A DNA stretch of 64,000 nt, taken from a virus. Below are positions 49,501-63,600 of this stretch, one piece after another (the first letter of the stretch is position 1; every line of letters starts with the position of its first letter). Location of the stretch: the IMG/VR virus record IMGVR_UViG_3300042569_000338, positions 1-64,000 of that record; one strand, given 5' to 3'. A program made the position numbers and the translations under genes. The notes under the pieces are model-generated. The model was given only the letters and a program-made list of their open reading frames with translations. It was not told the origin of the DNA and made no database searches.

Positions 49501-51636
49501 ATCACCAAGTTGCACTTCAATTCTATCAAACATGTCTGCAGCATCTATGTACTCTCTCATTTGTCTAGAGAATTCAGATAGCTCTTTATTTGTAGAATCT
49601 TCGCTATCTGCAGGTCTATCTTTATAGATTGCATTATAATCATCTAAGATTCTAGCTCCTTGGTTTCTTAATGTTTGAATAACATCAATAATACCAGACA
49701 GGTTATTCTGTCCTTGAATAAGTCTAACTGCTTTTCTAATTACATTAAGTCTTTCTACTTTAAGTTCATAGTTTTCTTCATCACTATTCTCATCGCTAAT
49801 ACGTTCAGCAAGACTGTTTAATTTAGCAATCTGTTCATCAACTACAGCATCTCCAGTAGATTCTGTTTGCTCAGAAATAGGAGTTAGTAGAAGACTAGTA
49901 ATTTTGGTAGGGTCTGCAGAACCAATATTAATACCAGTTAGTTTGTGTGCAACACTACCATCCCTCTTATTTTGAGATTTAATTCTAAGAAGAATAGGAA
50001 TAGCTTTTAGTTCACGGAACTTTGTAACTCCGTATATATTACTAAGCATGCTTTTATATTGTCCCAATTGAACATTATATGCATCTTGCTTATACCATGC
50101 AATATCTTCAGCATCTTTACTTACAGTACCAAACTTCCAGTCAAGGATGCTGGTTGTACCATCAGGTTCAATAGCAATTAAGTCAGTTGTACCTGCAGTG
50201 TCTGTAGTAGGATCGTATAGTTTCTTCTCTGCTAAAAAGATTGTACCCTCAGGGAATCTATCAGTCTTTTCTACAAAGTATGTTTCTAATTTAATATAAA
50301 CCTCTTCTTCTTCTTTGCTTGTAAATTCAGGACGTGATAAAGGTGCTGTTCTTTTTACACCATTCTCATCATAGTATCTACCATGGATATCTTCAAACAC
50401 TTGGTGTTTGTCAATACCTACATCTCTTTTAAAAGCATTATAGTTTCTTTCTTCTGTAGTGAGGTTCTCTTCATCAAAGCCTTTATCTTTAGATCTTTGT
50501 CTAACAATATCCGTAACCCTGTTAGCTACATCTTTCTTTCCTTCACCAGTAGTTCTTACATAGATTTGCTTGATGATTTCTTTACCTTTACTGTCTACAG
50601 ACTTTCTGTCCACCTTAGTTAAAGATTCATCATCTACACTAATCTTATTTGCAATAGCTGCTTGAGCAGGAGTATATTGACTAATACTACTTTGATTTTG
50701 TTGCAACACTTCTTCTCCTGGAGCAAATAATGAATCATATTTAGGAATCTTAATCTTACTTTCATTATTTGCAATTAAGTCAACTAAATCTCCAATAGTA
50801 GCATTCTCATCTAAGTTCTCTACATACACCCCATCAACTCCAAGTAAACTTTTTAAGAATTCTTTTATTTCATTAAGTAGTTTTTGCAATGACGCTATCA
50901 ATCCTTGATCTTTTTTACCATCAAGTTTATCAGCAGTTTGCATACCTAACAATTCTACAATAGCTTCTTCTTGTTGATCTTCTAAATCATATCCACTATC
51001 TTCACCATATGATTCTTTGATTCTATTTAATACTTCTTTTCCTGTACCACTATTTAATTCTTTAAGAAGGTTCTTGTATAATGTAGGGTTAGTAGTTCTA
51101 ATTGCTCTAATAACAGGATGTGCAATAATTTCATGCACAGGTGTATCTAATGTAGCATAAGCTAAGTTAACTACAGCAACATTGTCTGTAAGTTTACCTT
51201 TAAAATCTTGAGACTCATCAAAAATAATCTTAACAGGTACACCTATTCTATTAGAAAGTTTACTAGATAAATATCTAAGAGTCTTTTCAGAAGCTAGTAT
51301 ACCTTCTTTAGATTGCTTTTGAAATTGAGTTTCTTTTTCTTCCTGTTCATATAAAGCTCTATCATCATTAAAGAATGACAAGTCTCTTTCAAACTCTGCC
51401 TCAGCTTTTTGTTGTCTGTCAAATTCTCTATCAACAGCTTCTTGTAATCTAGAAGTAATCACCATGTAACTACCCCTACCTGTACTTTGTGCAATAGTAG
51501 CAATACTACCCCATAGTTTATTTAATGATACTGCAATAGCTCTTGCTGACTTTTCAGAAAATCCCTGAAAGTTGTTATCTGTTTTAACAGCGATACTATT
51601 ATCAATTGTTTTTCTAATCTCTATTTTACAAGGCAT
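46537..51636 (-). CDS. Giant virion protein with PD-(D/E)XK nuclease domain and zincin-like motif
   Basis: A 1,699-residue protein. Near the N-terminus is TPVHEIIAHPV (H168, E169, H173), a metallopeptidase-like motif with one residue more between the His residues than canonical HExxH. Residues about 430-560 form a PD-(D/E)XK nuclease (D485, D499-W-K501, and a QLGQYKSML helix). The rest is helical, with a hydrophobic segment near residue 1,580 (IALTAAAFALGMF). Large enzyme-bearing proteins next to the virion RNA polymerase are typical ejected cargo of crAss-like phages. It follows the polymerase gene by one base (TAATATG), so the two are translationally coupled. Confidence 0.7.
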   Translation of the reverse strand: MPCKIEIRKTIDNSIAVKTDNNFQGFSEKSARAIAVSLNKLWGSIATIAQSTGRGSYMVITSRLQEAVDREFDRQQKAEAEFERDLSFFNDDRALYEQEEKETQFQKQSKEGILASEKTLRYLSSKLSNRIGVPVKIIFDESQDFKGKLTDNVAVVNLAYATLDTPVHEIIAHPVIRAIRTTNPTLYKNLLKELNSGTGKEVLNRIKESYGEDSGYDLEDQQEEAIVELLGMQTADKLDGKKDQGLIASLQKLLNEIKEFLKSLLGVDGVYVENLDENATIGDLVDLIANNESKIKIPKYDSLFAPGEEVLQQNQSSISQYTPAQAAIANKISVDDESLTKVDRKSVDSKGKEIIKQIYVRTTGEGKKDVANRVTDIVRQRSKDKGFDEENLTTEERNYNAFKRDVGIDKHQVFEDIHGRYYDENGVKRTAPLSRPEFTSKEEEEVYIKLETYFVEKTDRFPEGTIFLAEKKLYDPTTDTAGTTDLIAIEPDGTTSILDWKFGTVSKDAEDIAWYKQDAYNVQLGQYKSMLSNIYGVTKFRELKAIPILLRIKSQNKRDGSVAHKLTGINIGSADPTKITSLLLTPISEQTESTGDAVVDEQIAKLNSLAERISDENSDEENYELKVERLNVIRKAVRLIQGQNNLSGIIDVIQTLRNQGARILDDYNAIYKDRPADSEDSTNKELSEFSRQMREYIDAADMFDRIEVQLGDRIYSDELAEDIEEDDEEGQAYLQELRDVLSDLTKQSGEIYLAKTEIKKIILEFADKHIGERNLVLGLTEPEAIPKGLAAGFKEAVNFGVRSINIMAKLNTTARTAAKAAAEAGVDKLMNIRKRLVARGDTEQIIKKIFKKDQKGDTVNKLVNKYDPAFREAFRDNAASENKKWLEENIDLDRVRKESEPILNRKIARIENFYKNDEEKKENAILRVERIWDVDNPEFNGWKQNYLLQKYPQAKWYSQEYKAVLADPELKELYEYVEQLNQEAGAVGFIEKRIMDSFLPFVRKSVAEKVIEGNVFAPVQNFYNSLQMNPDDVGYGKFDEITGKLVNAIPKYYTYDFTRKADGPNDYSDVSFDLFANLILYTQEVEKYKYLTEIEDQISMLRTVEEFKTHHIATGRAGNIIMENNQPKLVRGNEDIIKDFDLFTRSLFYEQKYVMSDVDTPVGINKAVVNIKKLINKVAGKEIVSINEGDDRPTSLVKLMDAANRAFVLKTLSLDPLPGVVNLLGSQFQISAQSGNYFTAREVLKNEGILLGHRLFKSKDDREMFAQLINAFVPMKEDPSYEKFKKSSVVKGGMLLNGNNIGDFLMIAFRKPEQLVEKSIFLTLLDNSMIENGKIVNIRKFVKAKYNDRYDSSGNWEKSKGKIDAEIEQLKKTRSITNTMKLENGKLVIPGLDLNNKKELDRLSRLTKNTTNRAIGSVSQESITKMDMSIWTKSMMVFKKWIYPLLETRFSGIHKLGADDFDITIDSSGTLEGEQYDLGRANLFLGLMYDSIKEGQLNIKNILQVNESGVKKLDDLYEYYTQQYYKKTGQKLNMNKDDFKDMIRQNVQSSLKEISYIIALTAAAFALGMFAPDDDEDKATKNRHRYYLRTLDKIKDEITFFYNPNEIRNLAAGGIFPAIAVVTDALKFFTHLSEQITGMPISGKKDRTREQVRKDAMPVKDFLKSFVPGGKTVLTFGAVLSEDWAKEFDITVQPKNTVR

Positions 51637-51637
51637 A

Positions 51638-54600
51638 TTAACAGGTTTTCTTATATTTAACAGCTTTATCTAAAATCATTTTTTTAATTTCTTCTGACAA
51701 CTTAGCCTCTTGACCTAATGTAGCTTTTGCACTAGATACAATCTTATTGTCTGAAAGAACAAAATAGTTAGCATCACCGTATGTAGTGATCTTAATCTTA
51801 CCAGATTGAATTTCTTTTCTAACAGCATATATCTCCATAACTCTTTGGTTCTTAACCAGTTCATTATTCTTATATAAGTTGTCACCTCTTTCTGTATAAG
51901 CCTGACCATTAATAACAATCTTCCTCTCTTCAAGTTTCTTCTCAGCAACTTTTACTGGAGCAGCCACTCTAAAGAAATCGTCTGGTGTAGCATATCTATC
52001 AACATAAGTTTTAGCAGCTTCTAAACGTTTGATGGTAGAACTAATTACATCATTTAATTCATTTCTAATATCTTGGTCATCAATTTTAGATTGTAATGTT
52101 TCATCTAAACCTTCCCAAATAGAATGAGCCACCTCACTAATTGAAGGACCATCTTTAGTTACAAAATCTCTAAGTGTAGATTCTTGTTTAGTTTGTTTAC
52201 CTGGAACAAGTCTACTATCACGTTTAGCAGTAACTTCTTTATATAAAGATTCTTCTCCAATCTTACCACCACCAGCAATATATCTAAGAGCTAATCCAGT
52301 TGCATCTGTAGCATCATCCATTCTATTTACTAATTTGTAGATAGCTTGTGGAGTCATGTCAGACGTTTGAACTCCTTGCGAAGGTACAATTTCTTCTGGA
52401 ATTTCCTCTTCATATGTAAAGTTATCTTCATCTTCCATTAAACTATTTTCAAAGTTAGCTTGTAACTCTTCCTCTGTAGGGTCAGTTTGATAACCTTGTC
52501 TAATCTCCTTTTGGATTTTGTCTTCATTGATATATCCTGCAATCTCGTAATCAGCCTTCTCAAACTCCACTGGATCAAATCCGTTGTTAATTTGAGACAC
52601 TCTAGCATGATCATAGAACTCATTAGCTCTTTGACCATCACCCCAAGCATTGATTTGTTTATATATAAAGTTCTTAGCCTTACCATATCTTAAAGGAACA
52701 CTAGGACTAGCTTGCTCATCATAAACCTTTTTGAACAATCCTTTCTTAATATAAGAGAAATCTCCTGCCTCCTTTAACTTTTGTTTCTCTTCTGCTGTAC
52801 CAACTTCCCAAGTGTAAACAAGAAAGTCTTTTCTTGCTGCTCTATCTTTTACAGGAATGTTAAGCATTTGAGGAAACTCACCTCTTTCCATAGCAGCTTG
52901 TAGCTCTTCATGTTGTATAGTGATTGTACCTTTTAGGTCACTGAATGCAAACCCATCTTCGTTATACACCATCTTAGGTCTCTTGAAACTAACCACATCA
53001 GGATTGTTCCAGTTGTTTCTTTCAAACGCATCAACTTCTGCAAACTTTCCAATAGTTGTAGTGTTTAATCTTGACATTGGTTCAGAATATCTCTCTCTAA
53101 AATCTTCATAAGGAATGAACCCTGTGAAAGATATAGCTGAGTTATTCAATCCTGATTGTACAATAGATAATGTAATCAACCCTTTGTACAAGTCATAATT
53201 ATTATTTGCTTTTAAATAATCTTTTAATTGAGCAAATGCATATATGATTTGGTTTTGATCATAAGTCTTATTGTCTTTACCTGTAAGCTTAATTGAATCA
53301 GCTCCACCTTCAAGTTGAGATGGTTGATATTGGAAAGAGTTGATAATCAAGTTGTTATGTAAGTCATGGTTTTCATTATCTCTAACTTGTTTAACAAATT
53401 CAGCAATTTGTTTAGCTGTATTATTTACATTTACTAATGAATCACCAATAGCCATATTGTATTCATCTAATGTTTGAACAGAGAAATCAAATATGTTATT
53501 AACAATTCTTCTAGCAAGCTTAGAGAACTTTCTATCTCCTAACCTCTTGTATCTATTAAACAATAACTCTTGTATAGCTTGTGCATTTTCTTTCTTTTCA
53601 GATACAATAGCTTGAGCATATACGTCTTTAATACCACTATACTTATTGCGTAAATCTCCAATGAAAGAATTTTCTAATATGTTTCCTGTAGCTGAACCAA
53701 TTAAGTTAGTGCTATATTCACTAGGTGAGTTTGTTATGATAGCATCATCCATTCTATATATAGTGTATGGGTTGTTTATATTAGCAGTGTCAAACTTAGT
53801 AGCTTGTGTCACTCTAAATAAATGTTCCGCCATCTTAGAGTATTTCAAGAATTCATTTAACATGAATGCTTGTTGTAACTTTTCTTTATCATTAAGTGCA
53901 GTCTTCCCAACTAGTGCAGATAATTCTTTACCAGAAGGAATTATACCATCTTTAATTGTATAACCAGAATCACCCACTCTATATTTAGCATTAATTCTCA
54001 CCTTATTAATTGCTTCTCTTGAGAACAAGAACGCAGAACCTAAATTTTGTAACTCTTTTAAGTAGTCATTGATGATAGGTTGGTTCATAAAGTTAGCCAC
54101 TTCTTCAATAGGTACACCTATCTTAACTAGGAATAACCAAGTAGGAGCAACTGTAGGGTTAGCACCCAACTCCATAATCCAAGGACCTTTTGCAATATCC
54201 ACATAACCATCAATAAACATACCAATGATGTCAGAGATGTCATGCTCATTGTTTGCATCTTTCACTCTAGATAATAATGGGAATACATCATTACCAATTT
54301 TAAACTTATTATACTTACTAAATTTAACTTTCTTATCACCTAACCAAGAAGCATCTTCAGGAACAACATATTTTCTATGATCTACAATAACAACATCACG
54401 TTGGTTAAGAGCATGGTTAGTTTGTGCTTGTGCAGCAATACCAATTGCATACTTACCACGTACAAACGCATCTCTAATTGTAGACATGAATGTTTGGTTT
54501 AGTAAGTTAGATGTATTAGTGTAATCAAACTCCTTACCAAACTTCTTAATTACAATCTTCTTAGATAAGTCTTTTAACAATTTTGCTGAGTTAGGTTTAA

Positions 54601-57600
54601 TCAATCTAGCAAAGTTTTGCTCACTAGAGATTAAATCTTCCATTGAAGCAATGTATTCATTCTCAATAGACTTAGTGTAGAACTTATCTACATCAGAACC
54701 ATAAAACTCTTCATCTTCATCAACATCTTCACCAACTTCAACAGTGCCTATTTTAGATAACTTATTGGCAATCAAGAACTTACTAATAGCTCTTTTAGCT
54801 TCAGCTTCATTCTCACCAAAATAAGGGATATACCTAGGCATACCATCTTTATCAATATATACATTCTTTAAGTAGATGGATAGCTTATCTATATCAAAGT
54901 CAGATCCAGCCTTCTCAACTAATGCTGAAGGTACTACGATAGAGTCACCAAACTCCTGTGGAAGGAACTTAGCCACTACAAATCTATCAATAGAGTTTTG
55001 TTTCTGAGTTGGGATACGGAAACCTACACCAGATAAAAGCTTCTTACCCTCATCTGTAGTGTTTAAATATTTCAACAATTCCTCATCAGACATGTCAGTC
55101 TTAAACCATTTACGTACCATCACCTCACACACACGCTCTCCCTCTGCATTTCTATAGAACTTTAATACACTAGATGCATATGTTTTCTTACCATTAATCT
55201 CTTTAACCTCAGCTCTAACTGATTCTAACATTGCTGAGCTGATTTGCACCTTCATACCACCTGTCATCTTAGGAGCTGCAAAAGTGTTCTGTGCAATAGA
55301 GTATAATGTATTTACGATTTGTTGATATGCTGGAGTTGCTTCAATGTCTTGATTACCAGCTATTAAGCTATCAACAGCTTTTAATATATTCTCGTTAGTA
55401 TTACCTTTAATAACTTGCTTACGTAGATACTTACCTAGACTTTGTAAATTTAACTTACCATCCTTGTAACCAATTTGTTTTAATAAAGATTGATACTTAT
55501 TATCTGTAATTTGCTTAACTAAGTTATCATTATGACGCACCATTCTGTATGTAGGGTTCTTCATCTTTTGCTCCTCAGTCATTTCTTTCCATGCAGCAAC
55601 ACGCTCTTCAAGAGTGTCATCTGGCATGAAGTCAGATGGAAGACCAGCATCTAAGAAGTCTAATGTAACCAATTTAGTAACCTGTGTACCTCTTCTAACC
55701 TTCTCATCATCCTTAGAAGGAACGTCTGATTGAATAGCTAATATGCCAAATGGAACTTCTGTGATTTCATTCTTAGCAACTGGAGTTGAGTTAAATGTAC
55801 CATTTGCATTGTACAAAGCAATAGTCTTTTCAGCACCAACCTTTCTACCAGATCTGAATACACCATAGTCTACATTACCCTTCTGCATCTTATCATACAT
55901 TTTAAGTGCATTAGATGTAGGGTTGATTTGTTTTAAGATTCTATAAGAGTATACGTACAAGGCAAACTTATCCAACATGATGTCGTTATACTTCTTGTTG
56001 TTAGCTTTTCTACCTCTAGCAATAGGTTTAAGTGGAGTGTAAGCACTAGCCACTTTAGGATTATCACCTTCTAATAAAGCTTCTTCCTTATCAGATAGGT
56101 CTAAACCTTTATCTCTCTTCTCCCAAGCAACATCATATCTATATTGTTTCTCTTCATACTTATTCCAGTTACCAGCACGCTTCCTCACTCTACGGTTAGC
56201 TTTCATCATAATGATACCACCACCATCAGTCTCAACGTGACCTTTGTAACCTGGAAGACCTTCAACAACATCTACGTCATCAAACACTACAGAAGACAAT
56301 GAGTCTTTAGTTTCATCAGTGTAACCAATGTCACCTTTCATGTAATCCTCGTTAGAAATTTTGTTCTGAGCGTTGTTGTAATCTTTAGATCCACTGATTA
56401 AGTCTTGAGCTGGAGAACTAAAGTTTTTAAGACGCTTCAACTCATCTTCATATAAGTATGGATCTGAGTAGATTAATTTGTGTAACTCTATGTTATTAAT
56501 CATATAGTTAACACTTAACATCTTAATGTTATTTTTTAATTGATCTAAGTTTAAATTAGTTTTATTCTTAAACTCAATGTTCTTAATGAAGTATACACCC
56601 TTTTGTCTCTCTGAGATTAATCCCTGAGTTGTATAATTCTTAATTCTAGCATTGATATCAGTTTCAATATACTTATCAATTGCAACTTCAATAGAATTAA
56701 CATTAGTATCTTCATTTGTGAAGTAGTCATACACTTCATCAATAGTAAGATTCTTGTTATCTTGAATAAGCTTAACCACTTTATCATGAAGATCTTGTCC
56801 TAATATACCTTTAAAGAAACGTAAGTCTGTAGATTTTCTACCTTTAACATCAGGAAGACCTTTACGCTTTTCTCTAGATACAGCAATTTCAGCATCTAAA
56901 TATCCTTTAAATATTGATTGAATTTTGCTGTTACCTTTTAAAACTTCAGCATAAGAAATAGAATTACCTAAAGCAAGTGTCCATCCTAAAGAAGAATCTC
57001 CAGGAACAAGGTTCATGTAGAATCCTTTTAAGTTAAGGTTAAGTTCTTCAACTAAACGCTCACTATACAATAAACTTCCAGATGCTCTATCTTTACCAGT
57101 CATCTCGTTAATAACTCCACCTGTATATCCTACCTTCAATAACTTATTAGCTCCTTGTTTTTTATCTCCTGTTTTACTATTAAAGATTCTATCCATTAAT
57201 ACAGAAAATCCTGAGAACTTATCAGTTAGTAAATAGCTAAACTTAGTGCTTCTTAATTGTTCTTTATTAGTAACACTATTGATAACATTGTAGAAATCAC
57301 TCATCAAGTTTTGACCAATGTAAGATTGTACTTGGTCACCATCAATATTAAAATATGTTGTTTGGAAGTCAGGGTTTTCAATCATTGCTTGAATTTCTCC
57401 TAACTCTCTAAGTCTACCGTTAATCCCTAAAGTCTTACCGTTCAATTCTTTAGTGGCAGTCACCTCTAATAAACTATCTCTGATACCTGTAGTGATTACA
57501 ATAAATCTAGCATCAAGGTTTCTTTTCTTTATTTCATCTGCATCAAATATAACACCAAGATCTGCCATGAAATCAATGTTATCTTCTAATCTACCTGTAG

Positions 57601-60600
57601 GTACATTCATTAAATCTTTACGCTTTTGCACAAAAGATTTACCGTTAAACCCAAAAAACTTACCATCTTTAATAGCATCAATGATGTTATCTTCTATCTG
57701 AGAAGCCACTTGATCTGCAACACTAGCTAAAGATGTATCACCTACGCTCACCTCACCATTAGCTAAGATGTATGTAGTTTTTACATCTGGCTTTTGTAAG
57801 TTAAATGTTTTAAAGAATGCGTCAATCATTCTTAATTGACCATCAGTCTTAATATTTTGGAAAGGGTTTAGCTTAAGATTGTTATCTAACTTATTAGTAA
57901 GTCTTGAATACAATATCTTATATTGAGGATTGTCTTGAGTGAACAAACGGAACTTCTCTAACATATCATCAATACCTACAGCTCCACTAACATTGTTAAG
58001 AATATCAATATACACCTTACCCATTGGAACTAAGTTTACACCACCAATAGATGATGCTCTGTTACTTCCATCTGGATTTTTAACAGGTACAGTTGCTAAG
58101 AATAACTTAACAGCTGCACTAGCCTTTCTAAATGAATCTACTTTATCAGGACTTGAATAAGTGCCTTCTTTACCAGTTTTCTCTTCGTTCCTAATTTCAT
58201 CCTCATCATTTTGATCAAACTTAACTGAGTAAGAACTTAGGTATTCTTCTTCAAATTTCTTAGTGATAACATCCCACTTATTAGTAATAATGTCTCTTAA
58301 TGCCTTAGCATCAGCAAGAATAGGATCTACATCATCTTGTGTGTATGTACCATCTTCTACACTAGCGTTAGCCATTTCAACTAAGTCATCGTATATTATC
58401 TTATCAAGATTTGCTTTAAGCTTTTGGAATAAATCTTTTTTATCAAGATTCTCAATCTCAAATAAGTCTTTACCTTCTGCACTTAATGTACCAAGTGTAC
58501 CGTAAGTCATTTCTTGCATGATGTCATTAATTACATCTGGAGTTAATCCAGCAGTAACTAAACTAGGATCATATTCCCCAGTTAGAACAAGCTCATCAAT
58601 ATCTGTTATACCTTTAGTTGCTAAACTTAATGTATTAGCATTAGGACTAAATGTTCTAAATCCACCAGTGTTTATCTTTTTAAATAATTCTTCTGTGTAA
58701 AAATTAACATCTTTTCTACTAAAGAACTTTTTTATTATATCAATCAAGTCTTGGAATACTCCCAAGATACCTGATCTACCTTCAGTAGGTTTTGGAGGAA
58801 CAGTACCATCTTCAATATACTCTTTGAATTCTTCTGGTAATTGTTCTTTGATTTGATCATCTGTAGCTTCTGAATACTTAATAGTTTCACCTGTAGGTCT
58901 ATCAACAAAACTACCTTTTCTACGTCTAAACTCATCACGTAATGTTGCTCTTTCTTTAGGAGAGGTCATCATTTCAAACACAGCATGGAACACCTCATGG
59001 TACACAGTACCAGATTCAGCATTGTTATATACATAGATGGCACCATCTTTGTAAGCTCCCCAGAATTGTTTACCATTAGTATTTCTAAGAATAGTTTTAA
59101 CTCTAGTTACAGGAAGACCAGGAAGATTAGTATTTAACCATTCTTCTACCTTAGCCCAATCTTCTCCTTTGAAGTTTTTAATTAACTCATTAAGTCTTAC
59201 ACGAGCATCATAGTTCTTGTTACCTCTAAGCATTTTATTTCTTAATGCTCTAGCTGCAGATTTATCTGCAACTTCAGGAACAACTTCTTCTTCAGGAGCT
59301 TCTTCCTCCTCACCTAACCCACGATCAGCATCCATAGCTTGTAACATAGCTAATGCTCTTTGTTGTTTAGCTTCCTGTTCTTCTATTGCAGCCTTCTGTG
59401 CCAAACTATCCTCAATTCTTTCTTGAGCAACTTGCTTAACAATATCTACATTTTCTAATTCATCAGACGTTACAGCAAATTTACCTTCTTCATATAACTC
59501 ATCATACTTAGCTTTGAACTTCTCAAGAGTTAATTCATCATTAGCTAATTTTTCAAATACGGTGTTATTAGATTCAGAGTCAGTGATTGTTACTGATTGA
59601 TCAGTATTAATTCTATAATCAACATTCTCTACATCACCTGTAGATGCTATTTTAAAACCAAATGTATCTAATCCACTTTTACGAGCTGCAGGGGCTGCAG
59701 TCTTCTTAACAGTCTTCTTAGGAGTTGGAGCAAACTCTTCATCATCTTCAAAGTCCTTCATAATGAAGTAGTTACCATCTCTATTGATACCATTTTCAGA
59801 ATCAGCAATAGCATCAGCTTTAGTAGTTAAAGGAATATCTTCCTCACTTCTACCTTCGCTAGATAATAAATATGTTTGATAGTTCTGCCACTCTTTAGTT
59901 TCTAACTTACCATCAGTAGAAACACCAGTGATTTCAGTGTATGTTTCATTAACATCTTCAGTTTGTTTCTTGTTAACGTTATGATTAAGTTTCAACAACT
60001 CTTCAATGATAGAATCTTTTTGTTGCTTTAATACAGATGGTTTAAATGACATATCTATCTTAGCTGCACCAAAATTCAATCTAAGTCTATCTGTTTTTCT
60101 TTCAGCATCTTTAGCAAACCAAACACTATTCTTACCTGGTTGCTTTCCTTCTTTAGGACTACCCCATTGTAATGTGGTTCTTAACCAGTTAATCATTGAT
60201 TCAGCTTCATCTGTAATTCCTTTGTTCTTCATCATGCTTTGTGACAAACTTAATAGAACATCGTAAATAGCATTAGCTTGCTTGTTTGTAAGCTTAGATG
60301 TGTATAATCTAACATAACCATTAGGTTGGTCTAAGAACACCATACCTTGTGGTTTATTAAAACTGGTTGTACCTTTAGCTAATACATCCACTCCTGTAGT
60401 AGGAATAGTTAATACCGCCCCATCTTCAAGTTGTGAATCAGTAACAAATCCAGCAGCTTTTACAGGTGTTGTATTATCAATCTTATCTTGAACAATACCA
60501 AAAGAAACATCAAAGCCTCTTTGTACAAGATCTTCGTTAGCTAGTATCTTTTCTCTTCTCTTAGCATAAATGGCTTTATATTGTTCTTTATTAGTATCAT

Positions 60601-63600
60601 CTCTGAACATTGTCTCATCATTGAACTCTCCACTCCATTTCAATCCCTCTAAAGGCATTACTTGGAATATAGCATTCTCTAATGGGTTTTGTCCTGCTTC
60701 AAGAATCTTACCATCTGCACCAACTAATCTTGATGTACCATCTGGTTGCTTCTCAACAATAACAGCAGCTATGGTAGTATTAATATCTACTTTTGATTTA
60801 CCTAACTTAGCTAGTTCTGCATTATATTTAGCATTAATTTTTTTTGTAACATCTTCAATAGAACTTCCTACAATTCTTTCTGGTTCTCCTTGATTAGGAA
60901 CATATAAACCTGCAATTTTTCCATCTTCTTTTTTCTTTACACCAAGCTCTTCAGAAAAAGAATACTCTCTTCTTTTTTCTACATCAGCTATTTTAGTAGC
61001 ATCTGCAGCATTTTCTCCAGCTAAATATTCTACTAATCCAGGAATAAGCTTAGCTTGGTTCTTAGCTGTAACAAATACAGCATACAAGTTCTTTCTAACA
61101 TTCTCAGGAATGTTATAGAACTTATTAGCAAACTCTACTGAACGTTGATATCCAGGAATCTTCTTAGATGCAATACTTCCACTAATAACAACTCTGTCTG
61201 GTTTTCTTGAATCATCTCCAGCTTCATTTTCATTATCTGCAATCTCTTCTGTATTATCTGGATTAGTGATTTCAATTAACTCATCAGCAAGATTTTCATC
61301 TTCTAATGCAGCATTCTCTTCAGCCTTAATTTTTGTATAAGCTTCAGACTGAGTATTGAATTCTTTTTGAATATCTCTAGCTAAATCACTGTTGTTCAAT
61401 GAGTTAATGTAAGCTATTTTATCTTCTCCTTCAGGTATAGTGATGCCATTATACTTAGCTTTGCTAAGCACTTTATCAATTGCTGTATCTAAGATGTCAG
61501 CATATCCTTGATCTGTATTGTCTGAATCAGTAACTTTATAATCCTTAAACTCATTAGGAGTTAAGAATGTAGTTTCTCCGTTAGGAAGCTTCACCTCATA
61601 CTCACCACCTAATGTTTTAGATAGCACAGTCATCTTAGGAGCAAGCTGTAATTGAGAACCTTCTCTTCTAAATGGATCTATTAGTGAGTATTCTTTACCC
61701 ACTTCCACTTCTTTACTTATAGTCCTAGCTCTCTTATCTCCTTGATTCTTTTCTAATTGTTTAATTAATGCAACGTTATCATCTTCCTCTTCATCAATAA
61801 GATCTTCGTAATCATCTGGAGATTCTTTAATTGCATCATATTCATTAATGAACTTTCTTCTTCTTTCAGCAAGTTCCATTACATCAATCAAGTCACCTTT
61901 CAATGTATCTTTAAGTTCTTTAGGGACATCTAATCCTTCAGGACTTTTTAAATTGTTGATTTGATCTAATGCATTCTTTGTTGCTTCTGCATTAGGAGCT
62001 TGTTCACCAATCATGCTTTGTAATACAGCTAATGTATTAATACCATTCTGAACTAATTTAGCATTCACTAATGGAATACGCTCATCGTAGTTATTTATTT
62101 TAGCAGCAGCATATACCATCTTATCAATAGCATAGTCAGAGTATTTCTTCTTACCCTGTTCATCTACAGCATTTTCATATCTATCATTTAAACTTTCATA
62201 TAAATTACTAACTGACTTAGAAATCTTTTTTAAGTTTTCAATTCTATTTATAAATTGCTCTTTGCTCTCATTACCATTAGCAATACCAGATGTAATTAAT
62301 TCATTATATCCTTCAGTTGTAGTTGCTTGAGATTGATAAAGAGAAAGCTCTTGTTGAACAGATGCCTCTCTACCGTACTTAGTTCTAGGCATAACATATG
62401 ATAATACAAAGTCATGCTCAAAGTCTTTCTCTGCTAATGTATCATTTGCACGAATTGCTTCTTGTCTTAACTTTTGAGAGTTAAGTGCAATACCTACATA
62501 TTTAATTCTATCTTTTAATATATCTGATAACTTTGTTTGATTAAGAGCTCTTACAGCAATATCAGTGTTAGCTGCTCTTTCTCCACCAGTTCCAAACACA
62601 CCTCTTTCACCAATCTCTCCAGACTTACCAATACCAAATTTTGTCTTACCCTCTTTATCTTTATATGTACCAACAAAACCAGCTTGTTGTAATCCTCCAG
62701 ACAAGCCACCAATTAACATATTTTCAATACCTTCTTTAGTATTAAATGCTTGCTCTATACCATATGTACTTATATTACCTAATGCCCCAGTAAGGTCAGA
62801 CATAAAATCACTTGTACTTTTAGGATCTCTGTACGCTCTGTTAAAGAAGTCTTGTGTACCTGTTTGAATAGCAAATTGAGATCCTTCTTCAAATGCTTCT
62901 GAAGGAGAAAACAATAAACCAGCTACACCTTTAGTTCCAGATAAAATTCTACCTACTTTTGTAGTAGGCTTGTACGCAGAAAATAATCCTGTTTCAGCAT
63001 CTTTAGTTATCTCATTGATTAGCAACTTATCTGCTTTTCTAGAAGAACCAAGAATTTTAGGAAGTTGAATATAGTTAGTACCAGTCAATAAAGCTACGTT
63101 CATACCCCAAGAGAAGTTACCTACTCTTTCAGTGAACTCTTCTATCTTTTCAAGATCTGCACCTGAAGGACCATATCCATTTTGTTTTATATAATCATCA
63201 ATTGCATTTTTTCTAAATGAGTTTGCATTTTGCAAAGCCTCCATACTAGCCTCACCCATGGTTCCCATGAATGCTGTAGTAACTCTTTCACCATTATTTA
63301 TAACTGATGCAATAGGACTTTTAACATACTTTTGTGCTAGTGAACTTAATGCATTTTCAAATGCTCCAAGTTTTTGTAATTTAGGAACTTGAGACATAGC
63401 AGACTCAACAGCTTGAACAGCTTCTAAACCTTTACCTGCTTTAACCACACCATTTATTGCACCAATACCGCTTAATACTTTAGACCAAGCCATACCACCA
63501 GCTAAAGCTCCTAAGCTATAACCAAAGTTTTTTATAAGTTTATCTGAGAAAAAGTTAGCTGTTAATAGGTTAGAAGATTGCCACCATTCAGAATCTTGTT

